From Anoxynatronum sibiricum (lineage in GTDB: Bacteria > Bacillota > Clostridia > Peptostreptococcales > Tindalliaceae): a stretch of DNA of 64,000 nucleotides. Under the pieces are notes generated by a model, which ran no database searches, was not told where the DNA came from, and was given only the letters and a program-made list of their open reading frames with translations. Made by a program: the position numbers and the translations under genes. The DNA lies in NCBI RefSeq assembly GCF_039414295.1, contig NZ_JBCITM010000010.1:62001-126000 (forward strand). Reading direction: 5' to 3'. Shown piece after piece: positions 16,210 to 26,537 of this stretch (the stretch's first letter is position 1; the number at the start of each line of letters is the position of its first letter).

Positions 16210-17277
16210 ATGAAGATGAACCAGAAAAAACGGAATCTGATCCTGAATCTGGCGGCCATTCTGGTGCTTTTCCTTTTCCTGATGTACGCCAACTCAAATT
16301 TCAGTTCCTATAACATTCGTATTCTCAATTTGTGTGCCATCTATGCCATTCTGGGCATGAGCATGAACCTGATCAACGGTTTCACCGGACTGTTTTCTCT
16401 GGGCCACGCCGGCTTTATGGCTGTCGGTGCCTATACCACCGCTCTTCTGACCATGTCTCCGGCAGTTAAGGAACAGAATTATTTCCTGGAGCCCATTGCA
16501 GCACCGCTTGCCAACCTCAATGCTCCTTTTCTGGTGGCCATTCTGGTGGGCGGTTTTCTCTCGGCGGTGGTGGCTTTTTTCATTGGAGCACCAGCCCTGC
16601 GTCTCCGGGGCGATTACCTGGCCATTGCCACTCTGGGATTCTCTGAAATCATCCGCATTGTCATCACCAATACCCAAAGCATCACCAACGGTGCTCTGGG
16701 CCTGAAATCCATTCCCACCACCACAAATCTCTGGTGGAGCTTTGGGGCTGCCCTGGTAACGCTTTATATGATGTTCGCCATTGTGAACAGCAGTTACGGA
16801 AAAGCCTTCAAAGCCATTCGGGAAGATGAAATTGCAGCTGAAAGCATGGGCATCGATCTGTTTAAGCACAAGGTACTGGCTTTTGTCATCGGTGCCTTCT
16901 TTGCCGGTGTTGGCGGCGGCCTGCTGGCCAGTCTCCAGGGGGCTGTCAACCCGCTGATGTTCCGCTTTGTTCTCACCTTTAACGTGGTGCTTATCGTGGT
17001 GCTGGGCGGCATGGGCAGCATGAGCGGTTCTGTCATTTCTGCCTTTGTGGTGACTTCCGGTCTTGAAACGCTCCGGGTGCTGGATGAAGCCATTCGCATC
17101 GGCCCCATTAACCTGCCCGGCGTATCAGGCTTGCGAATGGTGGTCTTCTCCACCATGTTGATGATTGTGGTCATCTTTTTCCAAAATGGCTTAATGGGTA
17201 CCACCGAGTTATCCTGGCAACGCCTCATCGACTTTTTCAGGAAGCACTTCCTCAAAAAGGAGGTGCCGTCTGAATGA
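16210..17277 (+). CDS. livM: Branched-chain amino acid ABC transporter permease LivM
   Basis: 355 residues from the ATG at 16210; the frame is open further upstream inside livH but that part is out-of-frame shadow. The N-terminal membrane segment and the family blocks YAILGMSMNLINGFTGLFSLGHAGFMAVGAY and LRGDYLAIATLGFSEIIRI are clear. The EAA-type loop carries AIREDEIAAESMGID. Its stop overlaps the livG ATG by four bases. Confidence 0.95.
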   Translation: MKMNQKKRNLILNLAAILVLFLFLMYANSNFSSYNIRILNLCAIYAILGMSMNLINGFTGLFSLGHAGFMAVGAYTTALLTMSPAVKEQNYFLEPIAAPLANLNAPFLVAILVGGFLSAVVAFFIGAPALRLRGDYLAIATLGFSEIIRIVITNTQSITNGALGLKSIPTTTNLWWSFGAALVTLYMMFAIVNSSYGKAFKAIREDEIAAESMGIDLFKHKVLAFVIGAFFAGVGGGLLASLQGAVNPLMFRFVLTFNVVLIVVLGGMGSMSGSVISAFVVTSGLETLRVLDEAIRIGPINLPGVSGLRMVVFSTMLMIVVIFFQNGLMGTTELSWQRLIDFFRKHFLKKEVPSE

Positions 17278-18044
17278 GCCTGCTAAAGACCAATGCCATT
17301 ACCATGCAGTTTGGCGGCCTCACCGCCGTCAACGAATTGAGCCTTGCCATTGACAAGGGTGAAATCGTCGCTGTCATCGGTCCCAACGGTGCCGGCAAAA
17401 CAACGGCCTTCAACATGATCACCGGGGTGTATAAACCCACCAAAGGAAGCATTCAGTTCAATGATCATGATATCACTGGCCTGAAACCTCATCTCATCAC
17501 CAAACAGGGCATGGCCCGCACCTTCCAGAATATCCGTCTTTTTAAAGACCTTTCGGTGGAAGATAACATCTTCATTGCCCAGCACCTTCATCTGAAGGCC
17601 AACCTGTATCAGGCCATGTTCCGGCTTCCCGGATACCAGAAGGAGGAAAGGCTCATTTTGGAAAAGGTGACTTTTCTGCTGGAAAAAGTGGGTCTGGCAG
17701 ACCTGGCCCGTGAAAAGGCTTCCAGCCTGCCATACGGGTTGCAGCGAAAGCTTGAAATCGCACGGGCCTTGGCCACTGATCCCCAGTTATTGTTGCTGGA
17801 CGAGCCGGCGGCAGGCATGAACCCTAAGGAAACCGAAGATCTCACCCTTTTCATTCGCCAGATTCGGGATGAGTTTGATCTCACCATTCTGCTCATTGAG
17901 CACCATATGCAGGTGGTCATGGATATTTCCAACCGGATTTATGTGCTGGATTACGGCGTCACCATCGCCGAAGGAACACCTGTGGAAATTCAAAATAACG
18001 AACGGGTCATACAGGCCTACCTGGGGGTGGATGAAGATGCTTGA
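17274..18044 (+). CDS. livG: Branched-chain amino acid ABC transporter ATPase LivG
   Basis: 256 residues. Walker A GPNGAGKTT (about residue 36-44), the LivG-specific insertion with MARTFQNIRLFKDLSVEDN, the signature LPYGLQRKLEIARALA, and Walker B LLLLDEPAAGMN are intact, and the H-loop is in LLIEHHM. It energises import with LivF. It overlaps livM by four and livF by eight bases, consistent with coupled translation. Confidence 0.96.
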   Translation: MSLLKTNAITMQFGGLTAVNELSLAIDKGEIVAVIGPNGAGKTTAFNMITGVYKPTKGSIQFNDHDITGLKPHLITKQGMARTFQNIRLFKDLSVEDNIFIAQHLHLKANLYQAMFRLPGYQKEERLILEKVTFLLEKVGLADLAREKASSLPYGLQRKLEIARALATDPQLLLLDEPAAGMNPKETEDLTLFIRQIRDEFDLTILLIEHHMQVVMDISNRIYVLDYGVTIAEGTPVEIQNNERVIQAYLGVDEDA

Positions 18045-18750
18045 GATTAACAACCTGGTGGTGGCCTATGGCGGCATTCAGGCACTGAAGGGCATCAACC
18101 TCAGTGTGGAGCAGGGGAAAATTGTGGCCCTGATTGGTGCCAATGGTGCCGGCAAAAGCACCACCCTGAAGTCTATTGTGGGGCTGGTGAAGCCAGTGAG
18201 CGGGAGTATTGTGTACGAGGGAAAAGACCTGCTGAAAGTAAGTACCAAAGACATGGTGCGCCACGGCCTGACACTGGTGCCGGAGGGCCGGAAGATTTTC
18301 CCGGATCTGACGGTGTTGGAAAACCTGAACATCGGTGCTTTCTGCCGTAGCGATACCAAAGACATTAACCGGGACCGGGACTGGGTCTATGAGCTGTTTC
18401 CCATTCTTAAAGAGCGAAACTGGCAGTTGGCCGGTACCCTTTCAGGAGGCGAACAGCAAATGCTGGCCGTTGGCCGGGCCTTAATGTCCCGCCCCCGGCT
18501 GCTGATGATGGACGAACCTTCTCTGGGGCTGGCTCCTCTGATTGTCAAAAACATCTTCAGCATTATTCGGGAAATTCATGAACAGCAGGGTGTCACCATT
18601 CTCCTTATTGAACAGAATGCCAACGTCTCTCTAAAAATTGCCGACAAGGGTTATGTCATTGAGACAGGCATGATCAAGCTGGAAGGTACCGGTCAAGAGC
18701 TTCTGGTGAACGAAGAAGTGAAAAAAGCCTATCTGGGTGAAGCCCATTAA
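18037..18750 (+). CDS. livF: Branched-chain amino acid ABC transporter ATPase LivF
   Basis: 237 residues from the ATG at 18037; the start is fixed by the family N-terminus MLEINNLVVAYGGIQALKG. Walker A GANGAGKST, LTLVPEGRKIFPDLTVLENL, the signature LSGGEQQMLAVGRALM, Walker B LLMMDEPSLGLAP and the switch histidine position (LIEQN, Gln in LivF) are present. It is the last gene of the transporter operon and is followed by a terminator shared with the convergent kinase gene. Confidence 0.96.
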   Translation: MLEINNLVVAYGGIQALKGINLSVEQGKIVALIGANGAGKSTTLKSIVGLVKPVSGSIVYEGKDLLKVSTKDMVRHGLTLVPEGRKIFPDLTVLENLNIGAFCRSDTKDINRDRDWVYELFPILKERNWQLAGTLSGGEQQMLAVGRALMSRPRLLMMDEPSLGLAPLIVKNIFSIIREIHEQQGVTILLIEQNANVSLKIADKGYVIETGMIKLEGTGQELLVNEEVKKAYLGEAH

Positions 18751-18765
18751 AGTCTAAATTGAATC

Positions 18766-18799
18766 AAAGCCCGCTGGTCTCTAATGACCCGCGGGCTTT
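18766..18799 (+). terminator. Terminator between convergent livF and histidine kinase genes
   Basis: AAAGCCCGC and GCGGGCTTT pair, with an inner GGTC/GACC extension, in the 53-bp gap between convergent stop codons. It can work in both directions, though the T runs are short. Confidence 0.75.
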
Positions 18800-18803
18800 G
18801 TGA

Positions 18804-20897
18804 TTATGATGGTGCTTGATCTTTCAGGGGACAGGTAAAATAAAAAGAACTACCTGCTCCTTCGGTGCTTTCAACCCACATGCGGCCACCCATTTGTTCC
18901 ACGATTCCCTTCGAAATGGCCAGTCCCAGTCCGGTGCCGCCATATTTTCGGGTGGTGGAACCGTCCACCTGTTGAAAGCTGTCAAAAATTTCCGGTTGCT
19001 TATGGTGAGGGATTCCAATGCCGGTATCCCTCACCTGAAAAACCAGTTCTGCTTCACTGATTCCGCTATTGCTATGATCCTGATGTCTGACTTGAATCAG
19101 GATTTCCCCTCTTTCAGTGAACTTAATGGCGTTGCCCACCAAGTTTGTCAGCACCTGCCGCAATCGAAAAGGATCTCCTGAAATTTTTACCGGAACTTTT
19201 TCTGAAACATCGCAGCCAAGGTGCAGCTTTTTTTCCCGGGCCGACACCTGAAAAAGACTCACCAGATCCTTCAGCAGTATGTGAATGTCAAACACCGTTT
19301 CTTCCAGCTGAATTTTTCCGGCTTCTATACGGGTATAGTCAAGTATGTCCTGAATCACCACCAGTAATGAATCAGAAGCCGTTTTTGCCAATTGCAGGTA
19401 TTCCTGCTGCTCCTGATCCAATGCTGTCATTTTCAAAAGCTGCATCATGCCCATCAATCCGTTGAGAGGGGTGCGTATTTCATGGGACATATTGGCCAGA
19501 AACTGGCTTTTTGCCAGATTGGCTGCTTCTGCCTGCTCTTTGGCAAGGCGTAATTTTTCCTGAGACATCATTCGTTCCGTTTCGTCATGAATGTAGCCCT
19601 GAATACGTATGATATCACTATCCTGCTGGTATTCCGGCACATTATAATCGTAGATCCAGCGGTAGAAGCCATCTTTATGGCGCACCCGATAGGTCTGAGT
19701 ATAATGGGGCGCCCGATTCCTTCGAAATTCAACAGCTTCTTTTACCACCTGGTGGTAATCATCGGGATGCATGAGCATTCCATATTCAAAATCTGGCGCC
19801 ATAATGGTTTCAGGGGTATATCCCAGCAGTTTTTCCACATTGGCAGAGACTCTTTCCACCTGCCACGAACCCGGCGAACCCCGCCAGGTGAAAAACACCA
19901 CCGGCCCGGAGGCGAAAAGATCCCGTTCTTTTCGAATTTCAAGCTCAACTTCTTTTTTGGCGGTAATATCCAAGTGGGTGCCTGACATAAGCAGCGGCTG
20001 GCCATCGGCTGACCATCGTACCACCTTCCCCTGATCCATGATCCAGATCCAGTGGCCATTTTTATGCCTCAGACGGCATTCCACCTGATAAAAGGGTTGT
20101 TCACCGGCAATCACTGTCTCCAGTTCCCGGTTGCTAATGATCTTGTCTTCCGGATGAATCAATCGATACCATGTGCCAAGATCAATGGGTTCCATCTCTT
20201 CACGGGTGTACCCAACCATTTCCAGATAGCGGTCATTGACTGCCATGGCATTTGTTTGAACATTCCATTCCCAGGTGCCCACCCGTGTTGCTTCAATAAT
20301 ATCCGCCAGTCGCTTTCTTTCTGCCCCCAGCTGTGCTTCAGCCTGATTCCGGTGAAGGGAGACAGACGAAAGCGAAGCATAAAACTCCAGTATTTGCCTG
20401 GGAGGGTCTGGCTGATCTGCTGACAGGCCAATGGTGGATGTACCATAGAGTTGACCATCCAGCAAGTGAATGATGGAAATGAAACGATCCAGCCCAGTGA
20501 GGTGTTTAATCACCGCCGAAACTTCCAATGACACTTTTCCCTCGGTGGCTTCAGTGAGATTTGCCCAATACAGTACCTGCCCTTCTGATTTGGAATCCAT
20601 CAACCTGAAATCCACCGGTATTTCCACACTTAGCAAATCCCGTCCTGTCAGACGTATGACACTTTGAAGCATACGATTGGCTGCATCCACTTTTCTGACC
20701 TTCAGCACATTTTTTTCTTTCGTGTACTCTGACCAGATGGCGACACTGGTTCCCGATATTTCTTTTAACTGCTGCAACATTAACAACACCAGCGTGTTGG
20801 TGTCGCTAACCATTGCCTGTTCCGTTACCATTCGCTGAAGCCTTTCCATACTGTCCAGCACCGGTATCGAAGTAGTTTCTGTTTGTCGCTCCATCAT
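18804..20897 (-). CDS. Cytosolic multi-PAS sensor histidine kinase
   Basis: 697 residues without a convincing membrane segment. An N-terminal GAF-like region (about 15-185) is followed by two PAS/PAC units (about 200-320 and 325-445; [13 protein letters not shown] and [17 protein letters not shown] PAC motifs), a HisKA domain with [15 protein letters not shown], and an HATPase with [15 protein letters not shown] and [10 protein letters not shown]. There is no receiver domain, so the partner regulator is encoded elsewhere. PAS number suggests sensing of a cytosolic redox or small-molecule cue; the ligand is unknown. AGGAGG precedes the ATG-ATG start. It stands alone between two unrelated genes. 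Confidence 0.92.
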   Translation of the reverse strand: MMERQTETTSIPVLDSMERLQRMVTEQAMVSDTNTLVLLMLQQLKEISGTSVAIWSEYTKEKNVLKVRKVDAANRMLQSVIRLTGRDLLSVEIPVDFRLMDSKSEGQVLYWANLTEATEGKVSLEVSAVIKHLTGLDRFISIIHLLDGQLYGTSTIGLSADQPDPPRQILEFYASLSSVSLHRNQAEAQLGAERKRLADIIEATRVGTWEWNVQTNAMAVNDRYLEMVGYTREEMEPIDLGTWYRLIHPEDKIISNRELETVIAGEQPFYQVECRLRHKNGHWIWIMDQGKVVRWSADGQPLLMSGTHLDITAKKEVELEIRKERDLFASGPVVFFTWRGSPGSWQVERVSANVEKLLGYTPETIMAPDFEYGMLMHPDDYHQVVKEAVEFRRNRAPHYTQTYRVRHKDGFYRWIYDYNVPEYQQDSDIIRIQGYIHDETERMMSQEKLRLAKEQAEAANLAKSQFLANMSHEIRTPLNGLMGMMQLLKMTALDQEQQEYLQLAKTASDSLLVVIQDILDYTRIEAGKIQLEETVFDIHILLKDLVSLFQVSAREKKLHLGCDVSEKVPVKISGDPFRLRQVLTNLVGNAIKFTERGEILIQVRHQDHSNSGISEAELVFQVRDTGIGIPHHKQPEIFDSFQQVDGSTTRKYGGTGLGLAISKGIVEQMGGRMWVESTEGAGSSFYFTCPLKDQAPS

Positions 20898-20947
20898 GTG
20901 AAAACGGCCTCCTGCTCACCGGTCACTGGCTGCTGCCTGATTTTCCC

Positions 20948-21394
20948 TCAGCGTCCCGGGAGATGCATTCGTTTCATGTCATAGATGATGTACTCAGTGG
21001 TGAACAATGCCTGATGATCCGGATCAAAAACATAGGTATATTTCAGGTCATCGACTTTTGGGAAGGCGGTCATATCAAGATAATAAAGCTGTCTGTCCGG
21101 ATTCATACGGTTTTCGCTGAAAAATGCCGCCAGATCTTTTTCCTCATCAAGATTCATCTTCTCTGTCAGAGGATAAGTGCCGTGATCCTGTCCATAGGCC
21201 ACCACCCACTGCTTCACTTCATGATACTCAGCTGCGTAGGTGTCATGCACCCATGTTTCATAACGAAAATACATGGGCAGACTGAAGGCTGCCAGCACTA
21301 TCAATAAAAAAGTCAGGGCAATCCGCTTGCCGGTATACTTGGTTTGCTTTACTTCAAAAAGAGATTCCAGCTTATCCCGCAGGGTTTCCATCAT
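20948..21394 (-). CDS. Small single-pass membrane protein of unknown function
   Basis: 148 residues, not recognised. About 25 charged N-terminal residues precede one membrane helix (RIALTFLLIVLAAFSLPMYF), then an acidic, Tyr-rich domain of about 100 residues that would lie outside the cell. GAGGTG five bases before the ATG and codon use like its neighbours support a real gene. It sits between the PAS kinase and a HAD phosphatase on the same strand, 50 bp upstream of the kinase, so it could be part of that signalling unit, but no motif shows this. Confidence 0.65.
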   Translation of the reverse strand: MMETLRDKLESLFEVKQTKYTGKRIALTFLLIVLAAFSLPMYFRYETWVHDTYAAEYHEVKQWVVAYGQDHGTYPLTEKMNLDEEKDLAAFFSENRMNPDRQLYYLDMTAFPKVDDLKYTYVFDPDHQALFTTEYIIYDMKRMHLPGR

Positions 21395-21451
21395 TTTATC
21401 ACCTCATGTCTGCTTTCCTTTGTTGTTTTATCATATCGTCTGTTCTCCGAA

Positions 21452-22117
21452 CTATTTTCCCTCCAACCGGTTGATCAAGGCCTTCACATCTGCCACCACC
21501 TCAGTGGCGCCGGCGTCGGTCAACTCCTTTTCTGAGCCGTACCCGTAAAGAACACCAATGACAGCCAGTTCATGGGCTTTCGCCCCGATCACATCATGTT
21601 CCCGATCACCCACCATGACAGTATCTCCCTTATCCAACCCCTGTTCTGTCAGAACCGCTTCAATCACTGCCGCCTTGGCAGTTCGTCGTCCATCCAGAAA
21701 ACAGCCGTAAATACCTGAAAAAAAGCTGTCCAGCTCATCTTTTTCCAACATCTGCCGGGCAAATGGTGTTGGTTTTGAGGTGGCCACATACAGTATTTTC
21801 CCTGCTTCTTTCAGCCGCCGCAGCATTTCGGGAACACCTGGATACACGCTGTGTTCAAAAATGCCCCTGGTGGTGTAATAGGACCTGTAGTGGGTGAGTG
21901 CTTGCTGGGCCTGAACTTCACTCAGTCCATGAAAGTTCATAAAAGAATCGAGGAGCGGCGGCCCTATGTACACCTCCAAATCGTCCAGATTGTCCACCTT
22001 GATGTCAAACTGATCCAGCGCATACTGCACTCCCCGGGTGATTCCGGGTTTGGAGTCTGTCAGGGTGCCATCAAGGTCAAACAGAACTGTCTGCCATGTT
22101 TTCATTGATGTCTTCAT
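21452..22117 (-). CDS. HAD-superfamily phosphatase, phosphoglycolate phosphatase-like
   Basis: 221 residues. HAD motif I is FDLDGTLTDSKPG, motif II VATSKPTPFA, the motif III lysine follows in GRRTAKAAVI, and motif IV is VMVGDREHDVIGA. The alpha-helical cap between motifs I and II is of the Gph/PpaX/PgmB kind. Family members hydrolyse phosphoglycolate, pyrophosphate or other small phosphates; specificity cannot be read here. Two ATG codons (22117 and 22105) compete for the AAGGA site. Confidence 0.88.
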   Translation of the reverse strand: MKTSMKTWQTVLFDLDGTLTDSKPGITRGVQYALDQFDIKVDNLDDLEVYIGPPLLDSFMNFHGLSEVQAQQALTHYRSYYTTRGIFEHSVYPGVPEMLRRLKEAGKILYVATSKPTPFARQMLEKDELDSFFSGIYGCFLDGRRTAKAAVIEAVLTEQGLDKGDTVMVGDREHDVIGAKAHELAVIGVLYGYGSEKELTDAGATEVVADVKALINRLEGK

Positions 22118-22240
22118 TCCTTTCAGTAAGTCGCGATGAGCATCTTCTGTATGAACTCAGTCTCCTATATGGATGAGATCTTACACATGAGAGATGCCAC
22201 CTATGAATGATATTCCACTGGCAAAGAAAATATCAGACTT

Positions 22241-23479
22241 CTATAACACACTCACATGAGAAACTGCGTTGCCGCCTTTGCTCTTTGATTTATAAAGCCC
22301 TCTGTCTGCCTGTTCAATCAGAGACACCACCGTGGTACCATCCTGCGGATACACGGCGATCCCCATGGATATGGTGAACGGAGGTTTGGAATTTTCTTTG
22401 ACACGCTCCCGCATGCGTTCTGCCACCATCGTGGCTTCCGGCAGATTCAGAGACGGAAGCAGAATGATAAACTCATCGCCACCATAACGGCCCAGCCGGT
22501 CTTCTCCCCGAATCACATTGCCTGCGGTGTCTGCCAGATGCCTCAGTGCATTGTCACCTGTGACATGACCATAGTTGTCGTTGATGGCTTTGAACTTGTC
22601 AATATCAAACATAAGAATCGCAAAGGGCTTCTGTTTATTGCTTCGTATACATTCATCAATGAAATCCATAATGCTGATGCGATTAAAAGCTCCCGTTAAT
22701 CCGTCTTTTTTGGCATTTTCCATAAGTGTCTGGTGCGTGCGATTCAGTTCATTCTCGCGTTTTTTCGCTGCGTAAAAAGCTGTTTTTTCCGAATGGCGTT
22801 TCAGCTGATCCAGTTCCTGGCGGCTAGAAAGCACTTCTTCCCGTGCCGTCAGGTAGAATGAGAGGGTCCACAAACCGTAGGCAAACACTTTCAAACTCAG
22901 GGAGACTTCAGGCATGTACAGTGATCTGCCAAACAGCTGCACCCCATAGGCCGCAGTCAATAGGCAGCTCCCTGTGAAAAACAGCCTGATCCTTCTTCCT
23001 TCGGCGCGCCCCTGTCTGTAAAGAATGGCCAGCAGCAGTAACAGCGGCCACACCATGTGGTGATCAGGGATGTTCTCCAGCAAATGAGCTGCTCTTTCAT
23101 ACAGCATTCGAGTCAGTAATACCATGGCAATGGGCATCCACACAAAGGGCACCCAGATGCCTTCCATCACCTTTCCCCGCTCTTTTAGGGGGATGATCAG
23201 CACCACCAGTGTTAGAACCAACACATCTCCCAGCCAAAGCACCTGCTCAATGCGCAGACCAGGTGTAAAGTGAAGGGCATTCATTACAAACAACGTCAAC
23301 GGTACCACAAAGACCCGGCTGCGACGTTGTATCACCTCATCGTTGAAAGGGTGAAAGGCAGCCAGAAGAACAATGCTGCTGCTGGTAACCAGAGAAAGCA
23401 GCCATGTTAATCGATTAAGAAGATAAATGGTATCCAGCGACAGCACCCCTTTCTTTGCTTTGATCCATAGTACAATCAT
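22241..23479 (-). CDS. Membrane-bound diguanylate cyclase (GGDEF)
   Basis: 412 residues. The N-terminal half has six to eight hydrophobic segments (about 12-220) forming an integral membrane sensor, followed by a coiled linker and a GGDEF domain with DGLTGAFNRISIMDFI, FDIDKFKAINDNYGH and RYGGDEFIILL. The active-site signature is intact; no RxxD inhibitory site is seen five residues upstream. It should make cyclic-di-GMP in response to an unknown envelope signal. The start lacks a strong site, and a GTG 11 codons downstream is an alternative. There is no EAL partner nearby; the HD-GYP protein at 12.6 kb could oppose it. Confidence 0.9.
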   Translation of the reverse strand: MIVLWIKAKKGVLSLDTIYLLNRLTWLLSLVTSSSIVLLAAFHPFNDEVIQRRSRVFVVPLTLFVMNALHFTPGLRIEQVLWLGDVLVLTLVVLIIPLKERGKVMEGIWVPFVWMPIAMVLLTRMLYERAAHLLENIPDHHMVWPLLLLLAILYRQGRAEGRRIRLFFTGSCLLTAAYGVQLFGRSLYMPEVSLSLKVFAYGLWTLSFYLTAREEVLSSRQELDQLKRHSEKTAFYAAKKRENELNRTHQTLMENAKKDGLTGAFNRISIMDFIDECIRSNKQKPFAILMFDIDKFKAINDNYGHVTGDNALRHLADTAGNVIRGEDRLGRYGGDEFIILLPSLNLPEATMVAERMRERVKENSKPPFTISMGIAVYPQDGTTVVSLIEQADRGLYKSKSKGGNAVSHVSVL

Positions 23480-23557
23480 ACCATTCTTTTGCCGGCTTAT
23501 TCGTCAGAATGTGATTTTTTTCTCCAAGTCTTCTCAAAATACCATTGGATTCATGCC

Positions 23558-23601
23558 AAAAAACCCCCGGCGCTGTTCATGATCCAGTCAGGGGGTGTTT
23601 T
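23558..23601 (-). terminator. Terminator of the PIN-PhoH gene
   Basis: On the minus strand CACCCCC and GGGGG flank a long loop and are followed by six T. It lies 34-77 bp after the stop codon at 23635. The stem is short and the loop long, but the T run is good. Confidence 0.65.
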
Positions 23602-23634
23602 GAAAGCATTGTCATCCGGTATTGATTTTTACGA

Positions 23635-25005
23635 TTACATGTTTTTCTCTGCCAACTGAGCCAGCGGGCTCCGCTCTACCTGTCGCAGGGTGATGTGGCC
23701 GGTAATATCAAAGGCTTTCATGCGGTCAACGGTGTACACCAGTCCGTTGGACTTGGAATCCACCAGCACATTGTCAATCTGGTTGTCTGAAGGGTCTCCC
23801 AGAAAAAGGAATTTCGCCCCTTCTCCTGCCCGGGTAAGCATCAATTTTGCCAGGTGAGGTGTGGTTTCCTGGGCTTCATCAACAATGACCAGTGCATTGG
23901 CCAAAGTGCGTCCACGCATATAATTGAAAGTTTTCATCTCCAGAACGCCTGCATCCATATAGGTGCTGATGAAATGTTCCACTGAGAAATCCGGCTTTTC
24001 ACCTTTTCGATAGATCTGGCCGCCACTTTCCGGTTTCGCTTTCTGCTTCAAGTCAAAAAGGTTATCCACTGCGTCATAGAACGCCTGCATCCAGGGCTTG
24101 AGCTTCTCACGTTCTTCTCCGGGCAAAAACCCAATGTCATTGCCGGCAGGTACCACCGGGCGCACAAAAATAATTTTTCTGAAAAGACCTTTTTCCAGTA
24201 CTGCCTGCAGCGCATAGGCAATGCTGAGAATACTCTTGCCGCTGCCGGCCCCGCCCATGATGCTGGCAAAGTGAATGTGCGGGTCGTGGAGGAGTTCCAT
24301 GGCCATTTTTTGCTCCCGGTTAATGGGTTTAATTCCCCAGGTGTATTCGTTGGTGTACTCCAGGGGCACTATCTTACCATTACGCAGCTTGGCCAGGATT
24401 TCATGCCCCGCCTGGTCCTGACTTTTCACATGAAAGAAATGGTTGGGATACACCGGTTCTTCAAATGCTGTAGGCACCAGAAGTCCGCCGGCATAAACCT
24501 GATTGATATCAGAAGAAGACATCATGACTTCGCTGAATCCCTGATACAGATCTTCTGTGCGCACCTTGTCGGTCTCATAGTCTTCCACCTTGAGTCCCAA
24601 GGCATCAGCTTTCACGGTCATGCACATGTCTTTGGTGACCAAAATGGTGGGGCGTTCCTGATCTTTATCTGCCAGATTTTTGGCGATGGCCAGAATTCGG
24701 TTGTCATTCTTCTTGGTATCAATACCTTCGGGTAAATTCAACACGTCAGTATGATTCATTTCAATGCGAATTTTTCCCCCTCCCGGCAAGGGAATGCCAT
24801 CCACAAAATTACCCCATTCCCTGGCACGGTTCAGTTCTTTCAGCACCTGCCGGGCATGATAACCCACCATGCCATTGGCTTTTTTAAGGCCGTCCAGTTC
24901 TTCCACCGTCACCAGGGGAAGAATCAGGTGGTTATCCTGAAAATTATAGAGAAACAGTGGATCATGGATCATCACATTGGTATCAATGACATAGTTTTTG
25001 ATCAT
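23635..25005 (-). CDS. PhoH-family ATPase with N-terminal PIN domain (YlaK/PhoH2-like)
   Basis: 456 residues from the ATG at 25005, eight bases after AAAGGAG; an extension to 25086 is unsupported. The PIN domain (about 1-140) begins KNYVIDTNVMIHDP with acidic residues for metal (TVEELDGLK, and ILVTKDMCMTVKAD). The PhoH ATPase follows with Walker A GGAGSGKSILS and Walker B VIVDEAQETTPHL. PIN-PhoH proteins have been reported as RNA-unwinding ribonucleases in mycobacteria; the cellular role in Clostridia is not established. It is monocistronic with its own terminator. Confidence 0.92.
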   Translation of the reverse strand: MIKNYVIDTNVMIHDPLFLYNFQDNHLILPLVTVEELDGLKKANGMVGYHARQVLKELNRAREWGNFVDGIPLPGGGKIRIEMNHTDVLNLPEGIDTKKNDNRILAIAKNLADKDQERPTILVTKDMCMTVKADALGLKVEDYETDKVRTEDLYQGFSEVMMSSSDINQVYAGGLLVPTAFEEPVYPNHFFHVKSQDQAGHEILAKLRNGKIVPLEYTNEYTWGIKPINREQKMAMELLHDPHIHFASIMGGAGSGKSILSIAYALQAVLEKGLFRKIIFVRPVVPAGNDIGFLPGEEREKLKPWMQAFYDAVDNLFDLKQKAKPESGGQIYRKGEKPDFSVEHFISTYMDAGVLEMKTFNYMRGRTLANALVIVDEAQETTPHLAKLMLTRAGEGAKFLFLGDPSDNQIDNVLVDSKSNGLVYTVDRMKAFDITGHITLRQVERSPLAQLAEKNM

Positions 25006-25127
25006 CGGTTCAGCTCCTTTATCCTGAAAGACTCTTTCCCGGCATGTCATCTGCCGATTCATTCGGTACCCGCTTACTCTCATCATACCCCATTGACGTG
25101 TCGCCGAATGAAAAGATATGGTAAATT

Positions 25128-26537
25128 TTATGGATTTTCCGGCATGTCAAACCAGAAAGTGGTTCCCTCTCCCAGGCGGCTGGTGACGCCAAAACGGGCC
25201 TGGTGACCTTCCAGAATGTGCTTCACAATGGCCAGCCCCAGTCCTGAACCTGTATGAAAGCTTTGAGACATGTGATGTCGCGACCGGTGATAGCGTTCCC
25301 AGATGGCCTCCAGCTCTTCCTCCGGAATGCCGCTCCCAGTATCAGTAATGCTGATGCGCACCTGATCCTGTATAATTTTCCCCTCCATACGAACACTGCC
25401 GCCTTTCGGTGTGTGTTGAAAGGCATTGCTTAACAGGTTCACCAGCACCTGTTCCAGCCGCCGGGGGTCCCCCATCACCTGACAGGCATTTTCACAGACT
25501 GCTTCCAGTTGTATGTGGTGCTGATCAGCCAGCAGCTGGAAGGCTTCTGCCGTATGCATGATTGCCTGACACAGGCTCACAGGCTGTTTTTCAAGCTTCA
25601 GTTCACCCGCCTGCAGCTGTGACAGGTGGAGAATGTCATCCACAATGCGACTGAGGCGCTGACTTTCGTCAATGATAATCCCGGCGTGTCGATTCCTCTT
25701 TTCTGGTTGTTCACCACTGAGGTCCCGAATGGTCTCCGCATATCCCTGAATCAAACTCAACGGCGTTCTCAACTCATGGGAAACGTTGGCGATGAGCTCC
25801 TGGCGCAAGGATTCCACCTGGTTGAGCTGCGCTGCCATTTCATTGAAGTTTTCTGTTAACCGGCCTATTTCATCTTGACTCTGGATGGGCACCCTTATAT
25901 CAAGCTTACCGGCAGTAATTTGCTGAGCGGCTTCCGTTAACTGGTGAATGGGGTTCACCACCATGCGGGCCAGCAGCCAACCGATGATGATGGTGAAAAC
26001 TGTCAGCAGCAGACTTACCTGCACCAACTGTGTTTTCAGTACGTCCACTGTTTCTGACACCGATTCCATGGGAATGATCACCTGCAGGGTTTCCACCAGT
26101 TGATCGTTTTGCAGCTGGGGCAGGCTTACCAGCAGCAATTCTGTCTGAAAGCGGGTGCTCCCCATACCCATGGAAACCGTCCGCCGCTGAACACCGGATT
26201 CTGATCCATGGACACTGGAAGTCATGCGCCCCATGGATCGCATCATTCCAGGCCCCATTGATGTGTAACTGCTGGCGATCAACTCTCCTGAAGGACTGAT
26301 CCTTTCAAGGCTTAGTCGATGGCGATATGCAAAGGCTTCCAGGGCTTCTTCCAGCTCATTCTCATCTGTTGGCCCGGTCACTTCATAGATCTGGGCTGCT
26401 TCCCGTTGAATGCCGCTGATTTTGCGATTAATGTACTGCTCCTCCAAAAACACCACCTGATAGAACCAAAGAATACCAATGGTAGTGGCTGTGAGCAGGA
26501 AAAGAATGGCAATGATCCTGGTTGAAAGATGTTTCAT
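25128..26537 (-). CDS. PhoR-like membrane sensor histidine kinase
   Basis: 469 residues. A first membrane helix (about 7-27), an extracytoplasmic domain of about 140 residues with a Met/Ser/Gly-rich stretch (SMGPGMMRSMGRM), a second helix (about 168-190), a HAMP domain, HisKA with ANVSHELRTPLSLIQGYAE, and HATPase with NLLSNAFQH, DTGSGIPEE and GSGLGLAIVKH. Its ATG overlaps the stop of the response regulator gene by four bases, so the two form one system. The Met-rich outer loop could bind metal, but that is only a guess from composition. Confidence 0.92.
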   Translation of the reverse strand: MKHLSTRIIAILFLLTATTIGILWFYQVVFLEEQYINRKISGIQREAAQIYEVTGPTDENELEEALEAFAYRHRLSLERISPSGELIASSYTSMGPGMMRSMGRMTSSVHGSESGVQRRTVSMGMGSTRFQTELLLVSLPQLQNDQLVETLQVIIPMESVSETVDVLKTQLVQVSLLLTVFTIIIGWLLARMVVNPIHQLTEAAQQITAGKLDIRVPIQSQDEIGRLTENFNEMAAQLNQVESLRQELIANVSHELRTPLSLIQGYAETIRDLSGEQPEKRNRHAGIIIDESQRLSRIVDDILHLSQLQAGELKLEKQPVSLCQAIMHTAEAFQLLADQHHIQLEAVCENACQVMGDPRRLEQVLVNLLSNAFQHTPKGGSVRMEGKIIQDQVRISITDTGSGIPEEELEAIWERYHRSRHHMSQSFHTGSGLGLAIVKHILEGHQARFGVTSRLGEGTTFWFDMPENP